A stretch of 16,947 nt of DNA from an uncultured Saprospiraceae bacterium. Lineage in GTDB: Bacteria > Bacteroidota > Bacteroidia > Chitinophagales > Saprospiraceae. The notes beneath the pieces are model-generated. The model was given only the letters and a program-made list of their open reading frames with translations. It was not told the DNA's origin and searched no databases. Each line of letters opens with the position of its first letter. Position 1 is the first letter of the stretch. Positions 1-6,861 of this stretch are shown one piece after another. Made by a program: the position numbers and the translations under genes. The stretch is taken from contig CALDEN010000206.1 of the NCBI GenBank assembly GCA_937942405.1, forward strand, positions 1-16,947, in the 5' to 3' direction.

Positions 1-263
1 GGGCCACATCCTTTGCCTAGAGCACTACCAGCATTCAGAAGCATATAATTATCCAGTATGTTATTATATACCCCGTAGCTCATCTTAGTAATGTCTATCT
101 CATTGCGTAAGGCTCGCTCATTGAGTTCCTGTACGTCTTCGATGATCCACTTAAAATCGATGTCAGATGTATCGATAGCTAACTTTCCATTATAGAGTGC
201 ATCGAGTATAAATGTATCATTGGGACAGGGTGAAAATCCAAATGTGATGGTCTGTTTACGCAT
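1..263 (-). CDS. mqnD: 1,4-dihydroxy-6-naphthoate synthase MqnD, N-terminal part (gene runs off the left edge)
   Basis: Translating the minus strand from the ATG at 263-261 gives an open frame of 87 codons to the window edge. It begins MRKQTITFGFSPCPNDTF and ends in ALGKGCGP. The SPCPNDTF...AL block, the DVQELNERAL...DITKMSYG block and the closing GSALGKGCGP block are the conserved N-terminal landmarks of MqnD. This enzyme of the futalosine pathway converts cyclic dehypoxanthinyl futalosine to 1,4-dihydroxy-6-naphthoate during menaquinone synthesis in the cytoplasm, and has a periplasmic-binding-protein-like fold. The family is about 270-290 residues long, so roughly a third is visible. The gene diverges from the pseudouridine synthase gene, with 62 bases between them. 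Recognition from motifs is firm; whether the rest of the gene is intact cannot be seen. Confidence 0.93.
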   Translation of the reverse strand, partial: MRKQTITFGFSPCPNDTFILDALYNGKLAIDTSDIDFKWIIEDVQELNERALRNEIDITKMSYGVYNNILDNYMLLNAGSALGKGCG

Positions 264-325
264 TGTGTTTAATTCTAGTCATAGTAATTAACTAATTGAA
301 TGAATACTTGTTTTAATTTGTGCTC

Positions 326-1036
326 ATGAATTATAAGGATCTAGAAGTACGGTATGAAGATAATCATATCCTCGTGTTCAATAAACCCTCGGGGATACTC
401 ACTCATGCAGATAAAACAGAGGATAAATCCATGGCGGCTTATGCCGAAGATTATATAAGGAACACCTATAATAAGCCAGGAAAAGTATTTGTGGGCATCA
501 CACATCGTCTGGATCGACCAGTAAGTGGGGCATTTATCGTTGCCAAAACCGGTAAAGCTCTTTCCAGACTAAATAAAATGTTCCAGGAGACCCAAGTGAG
601 AAAAACCTATCTAGCGATCAGTAAATCTAGACCTGAAGAATTTTCAGGGAGATTAACCGGATATATTAAAAAGGATAAAGAAAAGAATAAATCAAAATTA
701 TATAGCTCTCAAAAAAAAGGGGCTAAAAAAGCCATCCTAGATTACGAGCTCATCTCTACACTAGATGGCTACAATCTACTAAAAGTCCATCCTAAGACAG
801 GTAGATCCCATCAAATCAGAGTCCAGCTCAATGCGATAGGCTGTACGATACTAGGTGATTCTAAATATGGCCATTATACTCGATGGTTAGAAGATAAGTC
901 GATAGGCCTGCACTGTTATTCCATGGAACTGATACATCCTGTCAGAAAAGAACCCATTCGTTTTCAAGCGGATCCACCTAAAACGGTGTTTTGGAATATT
1001 TTTAAGCATTTGGATTTGGATAGTCTTTGTCAGTAA
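326..1036 (+). CDS. RluA-family RNA pseudouridine synthase
   Basis: The 236-residue protein belongs to the RluA/RsuA-type pseudouridine synthases, which isomerise specific uridines in rRNA or tRNA. The signature HRLDRPVSG lies at about residues 60-68, and Asp63 is the expected catalytic aspartate. Other family blocks are VFNKPSGILTH near residue 18, RKTYLA, and HPKTGRSHQIRVQL towards the C terminus. There is no N-terminal S4 domain, so this is a compact, catalytic-domain-only member closer to the RluA/TruC type. The target uridine cannot be told from sequence. I chose the ATG at 326; an in-frame GTG at 320 would add only two residues. A TTTG-containing AT-rich stretch lies directly upstream. 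The 3' end carries the -33 box of the following SRP RNA promoter. Confidence 0.93.
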   Translation: MNYKDLEVRYEDNHILVFNKPSGILTHADKTEDKSMAAYAEDYIRNTYNKPGKVFVGITHRLDRPVSGAFIVAKTGKALSRLNKMFQETQVRKTYLAISKSRPEEFSGRLTGYIKKDKEKNKSKLYSSQKKGAKKAILDYELISTLDGYNLLKVHPKTGRSHQIRVQLNAIGCTILGDSKYGHYTRWLEDKSIGLHCYSMELIHPVRKEPIRFQADPPKTVFWNIFKHLDLDSLCQ

Positions 1037-1056
1037 TGATAATCGTTGTAAGTTTG
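1026..1056 (+). promoter_or_regulatory. Bacteroidota-type promoter of the SRP RNA gene
   Basis: TTTG at 1026-1029, a 19-base spacer, and TAAGTTTG at 1049-1056 exactly match the Bacteroidota -33/-7 consensus (TTTG, then TAnnTTTG). Initiation 5-7 bases downstream would fall at about 1061-1063, which is where the closing helix of the SRP RNA begins. The -33 box lies inside the last codons of the pseudouridine synthase gene. This is the best promoter match in the window. Confidence 0.8.
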
Positions 1057-1060
1057 CCCT

Positions 1061-1160
1061 CGGTGAGGACAATACGGTCAGCTCCTTTTGAATTCCCCCA
1101 GGGTGGAAACGCAGCAAGGGTAGAAGGTTGAGCGGCTAGGTATTGTTCCTCACTTTTTTT
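1061..1160 (+). ncRNA. ffs: Small bacterial signal recognition particle RNA (4.5S/SRP RNA)
   Basis: The roughly 95-base RNA folds as one long hairpin. GGTGAGGACAATAC (1062-1075) pairs with GTATTGTTCCTCAC (1140-1153) with one bulge, closing the molecule. The conserved apical part holds GGTCAG at 1076-1081, CCCCCAGGGT, a GGAA tetraloop at 1105-1108, and GCAGCAAGGG at 1111-1120, the asymmetric and symmetric loops bound by the Ffh M domain. A run of seven T (1154-1160) follows the closing helix and should terminate transcription. With Ffh the RNA targets nascent membrane and secreted proteins to FtsY and the translocon. Ends are inferred from the helix, the promoter position and the T run. It lies between a pseudouridine synthase gene and a transaldolase gene. 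Confidence 0.93.
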
Positions 1161-1190
1161 AGTTTAAATGATAATAATAACCTTATCCAC

Positions 1191-1847
1191 ATGCAATTTT
1201 TTATCGATACCGCATCTATTGAGCAAATCCAAGAAGCAAAAGACTTCGGTCTTATGGATGGTGTAACTACTAATCCTTCCTTAATGGCCAAAGAAGGTAT
1301 AACGGGTCAGCAAAATATCCTAGATCATTACAAAAAGATAGCAGACCTCGTAGATGGTGATGTAAGTGCAGAGGTTATTTCTACAGATTACGAGGGTATT
1401 GTAAGAGAGGGTAAGGCTCTAGCTGAGATCGCTCCTAACATCGTAGTGAAAGTTCCGATGATCAAGGACGGTGTAAAAGCCATCAGTCATTTCACAAAAG
1501 AAGGAATTAAAACCAATTGTACGCTGGTGTTCTCACCAGGACAGGCAATTTTAGCTGCTAAGGCAGGTGCTACATATGTTTCTCCGTTTATTGGACGTAT
1601 CGATGATATTACATGGCCTGGAATGGATCTGATCAGAGATATGGCTGAGATCTATGCGATACAGGGATTTGAAACGCTCATATTAGCTGCGTCCATCAGA
1701 AATGCTCTCCATATTGTAGATGCTGCAAAGAGCGGTGCAGATGTCGTAACGAGTCCACTGAGTGCATATATGGGACTTCTTAAGCACCCATTGACAGATA
1801 TAGGACTTGCAAAGTTTTTGGCCGATCACGAAAAGGCAAATTCTTAG
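1191..1847 (+). CDS. tal: Transaldolase, small TalC/FSA-like subfamily
   Basis: This 218-residue single-domain TIM-barrel protein has the usual length of the small transaldolase/fructose-6-phosphate aldolase group. Landmarks are FFIDTA at the N terminus, DGVTTNPSL at 23-31, Schiff-base Lys87 in NIVVKVPM, TNCTLVFSPGQA, and SPFIGRIDD at 131-139. Two active-site positions separate the activities: fructose-6-phosphate aldolases carry Gln and Tyr where transaldolases carry Glu and Phe. Here the residues are Glu61 (SAEV) and Phe133 (SPFIGR), so I read it as a true transaldolase of the non-oxidative pentose phosphate pathway, transferring dihydroxyacetone units. The ATG at 1191 starts the conserved MQFFIDTA. 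An in-frame TTG at 1143 is rejected because it lies inside the SRP RNA. No clear promoter is visible in the short gap after the SRP T run. Confidence 0.9.
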   Translation: MQFFIDTASIEQIQEAKDFGLMDGVTTNPSLMAKEGITGQQNILDHYKKIADLVDGDVSAEVISTDYEGIVREGKALAEIAPNIVVKVPMIKDGVKAISHFTKEGIKTNCTLVFSPGQAILAAKAGATYVSPFIGRIDDITWPGMDLIRDMAEIYAIQGFETLILAASIRNALHIVDAAKSGADVVTSPLSAYMGLLKHPLTDIGLAKFLADHEKANS

Positions 1848-2003
1848 AAGAGTTACTCTTTCCCTCTGCGATAATAAAATATATTAGAAGGTCTATGGCT
1901 CTAGGTCAAGGTTTCAGGTTTTATCTGTAAGGGTATGAGCCTTTATTTTAAGCCTTGTCAAGATGTTTTCCGATTTCACTGATTGGGTTCAATACCCATT
2001 AGG

Positions 2004-2026
2004 CGGCACCTCAGTACGGCACCTCA
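2004..2026. repeat. Short tandem direct repeat at the 3' end of the lipoprotein gene
   Basis: CGGCACCTCA occurs at 2004-2013 and again at 2017-2026, a period of 13 bases. On the minus strand the repeat spans the last codons and the TGA stop of the lipoprotein gene, so it looks like a small slippage duplication around the stop codon. Confidence 0.7.
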
Positions 2027-2544
2027 AAAATCCCCTCACTCATTTGTACGGTATCAGGATCAACAGGATGATTAAACATTATATCGGGATCCTTAATAAA
2101 TCTAATATCAAAAGCTCCTTTGATACGATCATTTGTGATTTCGGTAATTTCAAAATAATTGGCATAGTTCTCATCAATGATATAATAAGAATCAATCAAA
2201 TCTTTTTCAAGTGTGGTATAACTTGCAGTAATAAAAGATGTTGAAGGATTATTATTTAAATCGATGTTCTCAACGCTGTACGTATTTACTTCAAAATAAA
2301 CATTTCCAAAATAAAGAGCATCTTGAATATATCCTTCACCTCTATTAGATGAAAAAGATATATTAACGTATTCATTAGAATCTAAGAATTCTGCACTGCC
2401 ATTTCCATCTGCAATCCAGTTCGAATTTTCATTGAGGATTATGGATAGATCGTACTCGTCGTTTGAGTCAGTACATGAGCTATTCACAACTGTAAGAATA
2501 AATAAAAAGAGTATCGATAAGAAATGTTTATTGCTTGTGCTCAT
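2011..2544 (-). CDS. Putative lipoprotein of unknown function
   Basis: The 177-residue product starts with a lipoprotein signal peptide: a hydrophobic stretch FLSILFLFILTVV at residues 8-20 and a lipobox-like NSSC with the acceptor Cys at residue 24. The mature part is acidic, rich in Asn, Ser and Asp, and appears beta-rich. The blocks NYFEITEITNDRIKGAFDI and EGIFEVPY recall small Bacteroidota lipoproteins built on the pattern 'F.IT.I....I.G.F' and ending in 'G.F.VPY'; that resemblance is recalled, not searched. Function is unknown; the likely location is membrane-anchored in the periplasm or at the outer membrane. It lies 67 bases downstream of the nucleoside phosphorylase gene on the same strand, so they may share a transcript. 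The stop codon sits inside a 13-base tandem duplication. Confidence 0.75.
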   Translation of the reverse strand: MSTSNKHFLSILFLFILTVVNSSCTDSNDEYDLSIILNENSNWIADGNGSAEFLDSNEYVNISFSSNRGEGYIQDALYFGNVYFEVNTYSVENIDLNNNPSTSFITASYTTLEKDLIDSYYIIDENYANYFEITEITNDRIKGAFDIRFIKDPDIMFNHPVDPDTVQMSEGIFEVPY

Positions 2545-2611
2545 TGTTCTTTATTAATGAAATTAATAACAGAAAATTCCGTGTCATATTATTTCTCCAA
2601 CAACTTAATCT

Positions 2612-3481
2612 CTACCTACTCACAATTATATCCAATGACAGATCGATCAGTTTATTGACGACTTTCTTTGCTTGTGAGCTAAAATCTCCATTTATACGAT
2701 TTGCGAGTATGGCATTCAAAGATATCGCCTCATGCCCCATAAGGTGAGCGAGTAGGTAGATACCAGCCGTTTCCATTTCCAGATTACTCAGTAGATTTTT
2801 TCCTATTTGGCGATTGTGACATTTTTTAAAATTCTTGGCAAATTTCGATTGCAATCTGAGACTACGAGCCTGAGGGTTATAGAATCCGTTAGCGGTTATC
2901 GTGATACCGGTTTTAAATGGGCTTACGCCAATGAATTTATCCAGCAAGTTTTTAGAGGCATTTACATAATATGGTTTTATATGTGGTGAGAGTTTCATCT
3001 CTTCAAACAAGCGATCTACATAGACATTACGCTTAGTGTAACTATAGAAATGTGCTAGTCCGTCTAGTCCGATTGCGGAACTACTGATCAGTAAACTATC
3101 TACGGGCACACTTTCGTGAATACTTCCAGAGGTACCTATTCTGTAAAACCGGAGGCTGGTCAGTTTTGTCTTAACTTTTCGTGTCTTGAAGTTGATGTTA
3201 AATAAAGCATCGAGCTCGGTAAATACAATATCGATATTATCTGTACCGATACCAGTGGAGATGACCGTCAGTTTCTTTTTTTTATATAATCCGGTGATCG
3301 TTAAAAACTCTCTATTTTTCTTGGAAACGAGTATGGAATCAAATTTCTTAGCAATGCTTTTGGCACGTTCAGGATCACCTACCGTAATAATATCTGTTGC
3401 ACAGTCGCCAGGCAATAATTGTAAGTGATAGATCGACCCATCTTTATTTAGGATTAATTCAGATTCTTTTATACTTTCCAC
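2612..3481 (-). CDS. Nucleoside phosphorylase, uridine phosphorylase-like
   Basis: The 289-residue protein belongs to the PNP/UDP (NP-I) phosphorylase superfamily, which splits nucleosides with phosphate into base and ribose-1-phosphate in salvage. Landmarks are VGDPERA at 34-40, whose Arg should contact phosphate, STGIGTDN at 75-82, RIGTSGSI at 114-121, and NLEMETAGIY at 233-242, where the Glu-Met-Glu group contacts ribose. It is somewhat longer than E. coli Udp (about 253), and the substrate base cannot be fixed; a uridine preference is suggested only by overall similarity. The start is a GTG at 3481. The gene diverges from the ArsC-like gene with only 30 bases between starts and is followed on the same strand by the lipoprotein gene. 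Confidence 0.88.
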   Translation of the reverse strand: MESIKESELILNKDGSIYHLQLLPGDCATDIITVGDPERAKSIAKKFDSILVSKKNREFLTITGLYKKKKLTVISTGIGTDNIDIVFTELDALFNINFKTRKVKTKLTSLRFYRIGTSGSIHESVPVDSLLISSSAIGLDGLAHFYSYTKRNVYVDRLFEEMKLSPHIKPYYVNASKNLLDKFIGVSPFKTGITITANGFYNPQARSLRLQSKFAKNFKKCHNRQIGKNLLSNLEMETAGIYLLAHLMGHEAISLNAILANRINGDFSSQAKKVVNKLIDLSLDIIVSR

Positions 3482-3511
3482 TATCGTAAATTTAAGTCTA
3501 CAATATAGTCA

Positions 3512-3859
3512 ATGAAAAAAGTTTTCCACCTACAAAACTGCTCTACCTGCCAGCGAATCATAAAAGAAGTCAATTGGCCCGAGGATATCGAGTTTCAGAA
3601 CATTAAGGATAAGAACATTACAGCTGAGGAATTAGAGCTGTTTTATACGTCCGCCGGATCTTATGAAAGCCTATTTAGCAAAAGGGCCATGAAATATCGA
3701 TCTATGGGCTTAAACGAGATGCAGCTATCAGAGGCGGATTATAAAAAGTACTTGTTAGAAGAATATACCTTCCTCAAGCGACCATTTGTAATCTATGATG
3801 ATTTTGTTACCGTCGGAAATACCAAGAAAGTAGTCGAGCTACTCAAAGAAAAATGGTGA
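3512..3859 (+). CDS. ArsC/Spx-family thioredoxin-fold protein (arsenate reductase-like)
   Basis: The 115-residue protein has the length and fold pattern of the ArsC/Spx/YffB family: an N-terminal beta strand leading to NCSTC with Cys10 and Cys13, a helical middle, and the late FLKRPFVIYDD block (KRP at about 94-96) followed by VTVGNTKKVVELL. The CxxC pair is like Spx rather than the single Cys of classical ArsC. Possible roles are arsenate or glutathione-linked reduction or a redox-sensing adaptor, and sequence alone does not decide. No arsenic resistance genes are nearby, which argues against assuming arsenate as substrate. Likely cytoplasmic. It diverges from the nucleoside phosphorylase gene and converges on the second lipoprotein gene with an 18-base gap. 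Confidence 0.85.
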   Translation: MKKVFHLQNCSTCQRIIKEVNWPEDIEFQNIKDKNITAEELELFYTSAGSYESLFSKRAMKYRSMGLNEMQLSEADYKKYLLEEYTFLKRPFVIYDDFVTVGNTKKVVELLKEKW

Positions 3860-3877
3860 TAACTACGGACTGCGATG

Positions 3878-4354
3878 CTACTGACAACGTAAAGTAATCT
3901 GGCTTGTAGTGATGATGTTGCTCTGGTTACCAGCACGATCGGTTATGTATAGGTCTAGGCTTAGATCGTTTGTGGGATACTCAGCTGGAGCCTCGCAGGA
4001 TGGAATACCATCTGGGAATACGCAGCAGCTAGAGTAGAGTTTAAACATAATCTGACCTGATATGCCATTACTCGATCCTTGCTCAGGGAGCATAGGGATA
4101 CTCGTCTGGTCATATAAATCTCCTGATCGATTATCGATAACTTTTAGGTCGAGTATTTGGTTTTCTCCTATGTCGCCATCGCCGTCTTCAAAGTCAAAGG
4201 TGATAAATAGCGAATCGCAAAGATCTACCGGACACTGGACCATTTCTGATTTAGATAAGCCTACAAAAGTGATTTTAGGGACATCGCTAAAGTCAGGTGC
4301 CGCAGAGCACGAAACAAAATAAACGACTACGGATACAAATAAGAAAAATCTCAA
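3878..4354 (-). CDS. Putative lipoprotein with an FxFEDGDGDIG acidic motif
   Basis: The 158-residue product has a short signal peptide (FFLFVSVVVYFVSC) with the likely lipidated Cys at residue 16. The mature part contains FDFEDGDGDIGEN at about 53-65, an acidic motif that I recall from many Bacteroidota lipoproteins of unknown function. It has several cysteines (QCPVDLC, SSCC, SCEAP, RCQ) that could form disulfides in the periplasm, and a late LDLYITDRAGNQSN block resembling an extracellular beta-sandwich strand pair. No enzymatic motif is visible. The start appears to be a TTG at 4354: no ATG precedes the signal peptide, and the next in-frame ATG lies inside the mature part. It diverges from the LuxE-like gene with a 42-base gap. 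Confidence 0.78.
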   Translation of the reverse strand: MRFFLFVSVVVYFVSCSAAPDFSDVPKITFVGLSKSEMVQCPVDLCDSLFITFDFEDGDGDIGENQILDLKVIDNRSGDLYDQTSIPMLPEQGSSNGISGQIMFKLYSSCCVFPDGIPSCEAPAEYPTNDLSLDLYITDRAGNQSNIITTSQITLRCQ

Positions 4355-4396
4355 GGTTTACATTTATACTCTAAAACTATTACAATTTTCACAAAC

Positions 4397-5389
4397 GTGA
4401 CTAGAACCGAAATCAAGAATGCCATTTTATCCAAAGACACAAAACTTGATTTTGACCAGCTGGCCCTAGAATTGTTTCAGTATCAGTATGCAAGCAATGC
4501 GGTTTATAGAGGATATGTCGATAGTTTAAACATACAAGCTAGCCATGTAACGAAGCTTTCAGCTATTCCGTATTTACCGATTTCGGCATTTAAAAAGCAT
4601 AGAGTTATAAGTGGAGATACCTCGGATCACAGAGTGTTTGAAAGTAGTGGAACGACCGGAAGTACGACGAGTCGGCATTATGTACTAGATACAGACTTCT
4701 ATCATCAGAATGCCTTAAATCTATTTGAGCGGGAATATGGAAAGATAGATGAGTATTGCATACTGGCCTTACTTCCATCATATTTAGAACGTGATAACTC
4801 GTCGCTGGTCTCTATGGTTGATTATTTTATAAAGGAGTCTGAAAATACGGACAGTGGCTTCTATCTCGATGAGATCGATGCACTCACAGAGCTTCTATCT
4901 TTTAATCAGTCCAATGGGGTCAAGACCTTGCTGATTGGAGTGAGTTTTGCTTTACTAGATTTAGCTCTACGAGTTAAAAAAATAGATTGGTCTGATATAT
5001 TATTTATGGAAACAGGAGGGATGAAAGGCCGTGCTAAAGAATTACCCAGAGAGGAACTGCATAAGCTGATGATGGAATCCTTTAATGTGTCCAGTATCCA
5101 TTCTGAGTATGGAATGACAGAGTTGTTAAGTCAGGCCTATAGTAAGGGCGATGGAATATTCAATGAATCTGCTACGATGAAAGTGAGTATTAGTGATCTG
5201 ACTGATCCATTTACAGAAATGCCAGTTGGAAAATCTGGTTTAATAAATGTGATAGACTTCGCCAATGTAGACAGCTGTGCATTTATTCAGACAGAGGACT
5301 TAGGCAAGATGATGAGCCCTGATATTTTTAAGATACTAGGTAGGGTAGATAACTCAGATATACGCGGCTGTAACCTACTATATATCTGA
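4397..5389 (+). CDS. LuxE-like acyl-protein synthetase/acyltransferase
   Basis: This 330-residue protein matches the LuxE family of adenylate-forming acyl-protein synthetases. FESSGTTGST at 81-90 is the ATP/AMP-binding P-loop-like motif of the ANL type, and SEYGMTELLSQAY near residues 236-248 corresponds to the YGxTE motif. The C-terminal RGCNLLYI places Cys325 where LuxE carries the cysteine that accepts the acyl group. LuxE activates a fatty acid and passes it to the reductase LuxC, but no luxC, luxD or luciferase genes are here. In Bacteroidota such solitary genes are usually just called acyl transferases, and the true substrate is unknown. The start is a GTG at 4397. The last codons and stop lie inside a 12-bp inverted repeat. 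Confidence 0.82.
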   Translation: MTRTEIKNAILSKDTKLDFDQLALELFQYQYASNAVYRGYVDSLNIQASHVTKLSAIPYLPISAFKKHRVISGDTSDHRVFESSGTTGSTTSRHYVLDTDFYHQNALNLFEREYGKIDEYCILALLPSYLERDNSSLVSMVDYFIKESENTDSGFYLDEIDALTELLSFNQSNGVKTLLIGVSFALLDLALRVKKIDWSDILFMETGGMKGRAKELPREELHKLMMESFNVSSIHSEYGMTELLSQAYSKGDGIFNESATMKVSISDLTDPFTEMPVGKSGLINVIDFANVDSCAFIQTEDLGKMMSPDIFKILGRVDNSDIRGCNLLYI

Positions 5390-5392
5390 GTT
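5351..5392. terminator. Inverted repeat covering the stop codon of the LuxE-like gene, likely bidirectional terminator
   Basis: AACTCAGATATA (5351-5362) and TATATCTGAGTT (5381-5392) are perfect 12-bp complements around an 18-base loop. The element spans the last codons and TGA (5387-5389) and lies between two convergent genes. On the plus strand an AT-rich stretch follows, but no clean T run on either side, so termination is inferred; an mRNA 3'-protecting hairpin is the alternative. Confidence 0.6.
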
Positions 5393-5401
5393 GATTCTGA
5401 T

Positions 5402-6724
5402 TTATAATTTTCGATTTGTCAATCCCTCATATAACCAGTCTGCAAGTAGCTGACGATTAGACGGTTCCGTAAATCTTTTTTGATTGTTTGGATTTTTGAT
5501 ATTGGCCAGTTCTACGAGTACTGCTGGTGCAGCGGTGTTTTTCAGAATGTAAAAGTTACGTGGGCTGATCTTACCGTGATAACCTCTGTCTTTTTGATAA
5601 TAATCGTATTTAGCAGCAAAGGTGTTTTTCATATTGGTAGCTAGCTTTTTACTTGTTTCACTGTTTTTATAATAACAGAAGTAAGCGTCCATCTTCTTTT
5701 TCTTAACATTGGAATCGATGTGTAGACTGATCGTTTTTTGAGTTTTGATACCTCGCTTTGCATATACTTTATAGAGATCATTGATCGCTGTAGTTCGTTG
5801 TAACAGTCTTAATTTCTGATTTCTTGGGATTTTCAATTTGCCCAGACAGGTCTCATCGCGATCACATTTAAGTACTTCTTCCTCTCTGATTCCGTCGGTA
5901 TCTTGTATGATTACATGCACTGTAGCACCTCGTTCCATCAGGTTCTTTGCCAGTCGTAAACCTACGTCGTAAGCATACTCATCTTCACACAATGTCTCAG
6001 CACAGTCGGTGCATCTAGCTCCAGGGTCTGGCCCTCCATGTCCACTTACGATGTAATACACTTCGTTTTTGAGCTCTGCAGATTTAACAGCAGTTTTTTC
6101 ATGCTTTTTTCCGAACAGTGGAGTGTTTAATACTTTGGCATTGGCCACTTTCTTTTTAACGGTTGCCGATATTTTTCCCAGTTCGGCTGGTTTTGCTTTT
6201 GCAACTTGTTTTTCCTCTTTAGTAGCGGCTTTTATAGTTGCAGGCTTAGCTGTTTCCAGAGTTGCCGTTCCTTCAGAGTCGGCAGGTTTAGCGGAATCAA
6301 AACAATGCAATTCTCCGTAGGGAACCCATAGGATTTTACTTTCTATGAAATTCTGCGATCTCAGTTTTGCTTTTCTTACTTCCTCATTATAGACTTTGAT
6401 ACGGATAGCTTGCTGCAAATCGTCGATGCTCAAAGTAGATCGTATACTCTTTCCATTGTACGTGTAGAGCATTATCGGCAGTTTATATTCCTTGTCTACG
6501 ATCAAAGCTTGATTTTTTTTCAAGCCATTGATTTCATAAAATTTCTCAAGGTTACAGGCATCTACAGGTAACTTATATCTTCTAAGCAGTGAGTAGGTAC
6601 CATCACCGGGAAGCGTCGAAACCGAATGAAACTCTCCTTTAAGAGGATTGGAATTATTGTCGTAGGCTGAGGCCAAAACAAATTGACCAATAACAAATAA
6701 GGCTATAAGTAATAATCGGAGCAT
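5402..6724 (-). CDS. Secreted N-acetylmuramoyl-L-alanine amidase (Amidase_3)
   Basis: The 440-residue precursor has a signal peptide (hydrophobic LLLIALFVIGQFVLASA, cleavage near residue 20). Residues about 40-136 contain two weakly LysM-like stretches (TYSLLRRYKLPVDACN..., then VDKEYKLPI), and residues 145-215 form a low-complexity Ala/Lys/Pro/Thr linker. The C-terminal zinc amidase domain begins at about 221: His229 in SGHGGPDPGA, a Glu in EDEY (247-250), His335 in SLHIDS, and catalytic Glu405 in VLVELANI. It should cleave the bond between MurNAc and L-Ala of peptidoglycan in the periplasm. Odd features are the cysteines in CTDCAETLC (238-246) and CDRDETC (287-293), between the zinc ligands. 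It converges on the LuxE-like gene and diverges from ccmB. Confidence 0.9.
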   Translation of the reverse strand: MLRLLLIALFVIGQFVLASAYDNNSNPLKGEFHSVSTLPGDGTYSLLRRYKLPVDACNLEKFYEINGLKKNQALIVDKEYKLPIMLYTYNGKSIRSTLSIDDLQQAIRIKVYNEEVRKAKLRSQNFIESKILWVPYGELHCFDSAKPADSEGTATLETAKPATIKAATKEEKQVAKAKPAELGKISATVKKKVANAKVLNTPLFGKKHEKTAVKSAELKNEVYYIVSGHGGPDPGARCTDCAETLCEDEYAYDVGLRLAKNLMERGATVHVIIQDTDGIREEEVLKCDRDETCLGKLKIPRNQKLRLLQRTTAINDLYKVYAKRGIKTQKTISLHIDSNVKKKKMDAYFCYYKNSETSKKLATNMKNTFAAKYDYYQKDRGYHGKISPRNFYILKNTAAPAVLVELANIKNPNNQKRFTEPSNRQLLADWLYEGLTNRKL

Positions 6725-6745
6725 GGAATAAGTATTTAAACATCA

Positions 6746-6776
6746 CAAATATAACATATTAAAAATAATCACCATA
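6746..6776 (-). promoter_or_regulatory. Promoter of the amidase gene
   Basis: On the minus strand, TATATTTG (6753-6746) matches the Bacteroidota -7 box TAnnTTTG exactly. Nineteen bases upstream is TATG (6776-6773), three of four bases of the -33 TTTG. Initiation would fall near 6740, about 15 bases before the amidase ATG. Confidence 0.55.
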
Positions 6777-6777
6777 T

Positions 6778-6814
6778 GTAAATCATAGATATCGTGATTG
6801 TTAACATGATTTAC
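6778..6814. repeat. 9-bp inverted repeat in the amidase/ccmB intergenic region
   Basis: GTAAATCAT (6778-6786) and ATGATTTAC (6806-6814) are perfect complements separated by 19 bases, in the 137-base gap between the divergent amidase and ccmB genes. It lies immediately upstream of the amidase -33 position. Two half-sites for a dimeric regulator, or a cruciform, are possible; no regulator can be named. Confidence 0.5.
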
Positions 6815-6861
6815 GCATATCTCGTCTGATAAGGAATACAATCGATTATCTTTATGGAATA

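Noticed and set aside
1143..1190. Longer transaldolase from an in-frame TTG at 1143
   Set aside because: The extra 16 residues would be encoded by the closing helix and T run of the SRP RNA, and the conserved family N terminus begins at the ATG at 1191.
1848..1860. Perfect palindrome AAGAGTTACTCTT after the transaldolase stop
   Set aside because: As RNA it would have a one-base loop, or only a four-base stem, and no T run follows, so a terminator cannot be claimed.
3512..3859. Arsenic resistance locus
   Set aside because: The ArsC-like protein has a Spx-like CxxC, and no arsenite pump, ArsR or ArsM gene is nearby.
4397..5389. Bioluminescence (lux) operon
   Set aside because: Only a LuxE-like gene is present; its neighbours are an unrelated lipoprotein gene and an amidase gene on the other strand.
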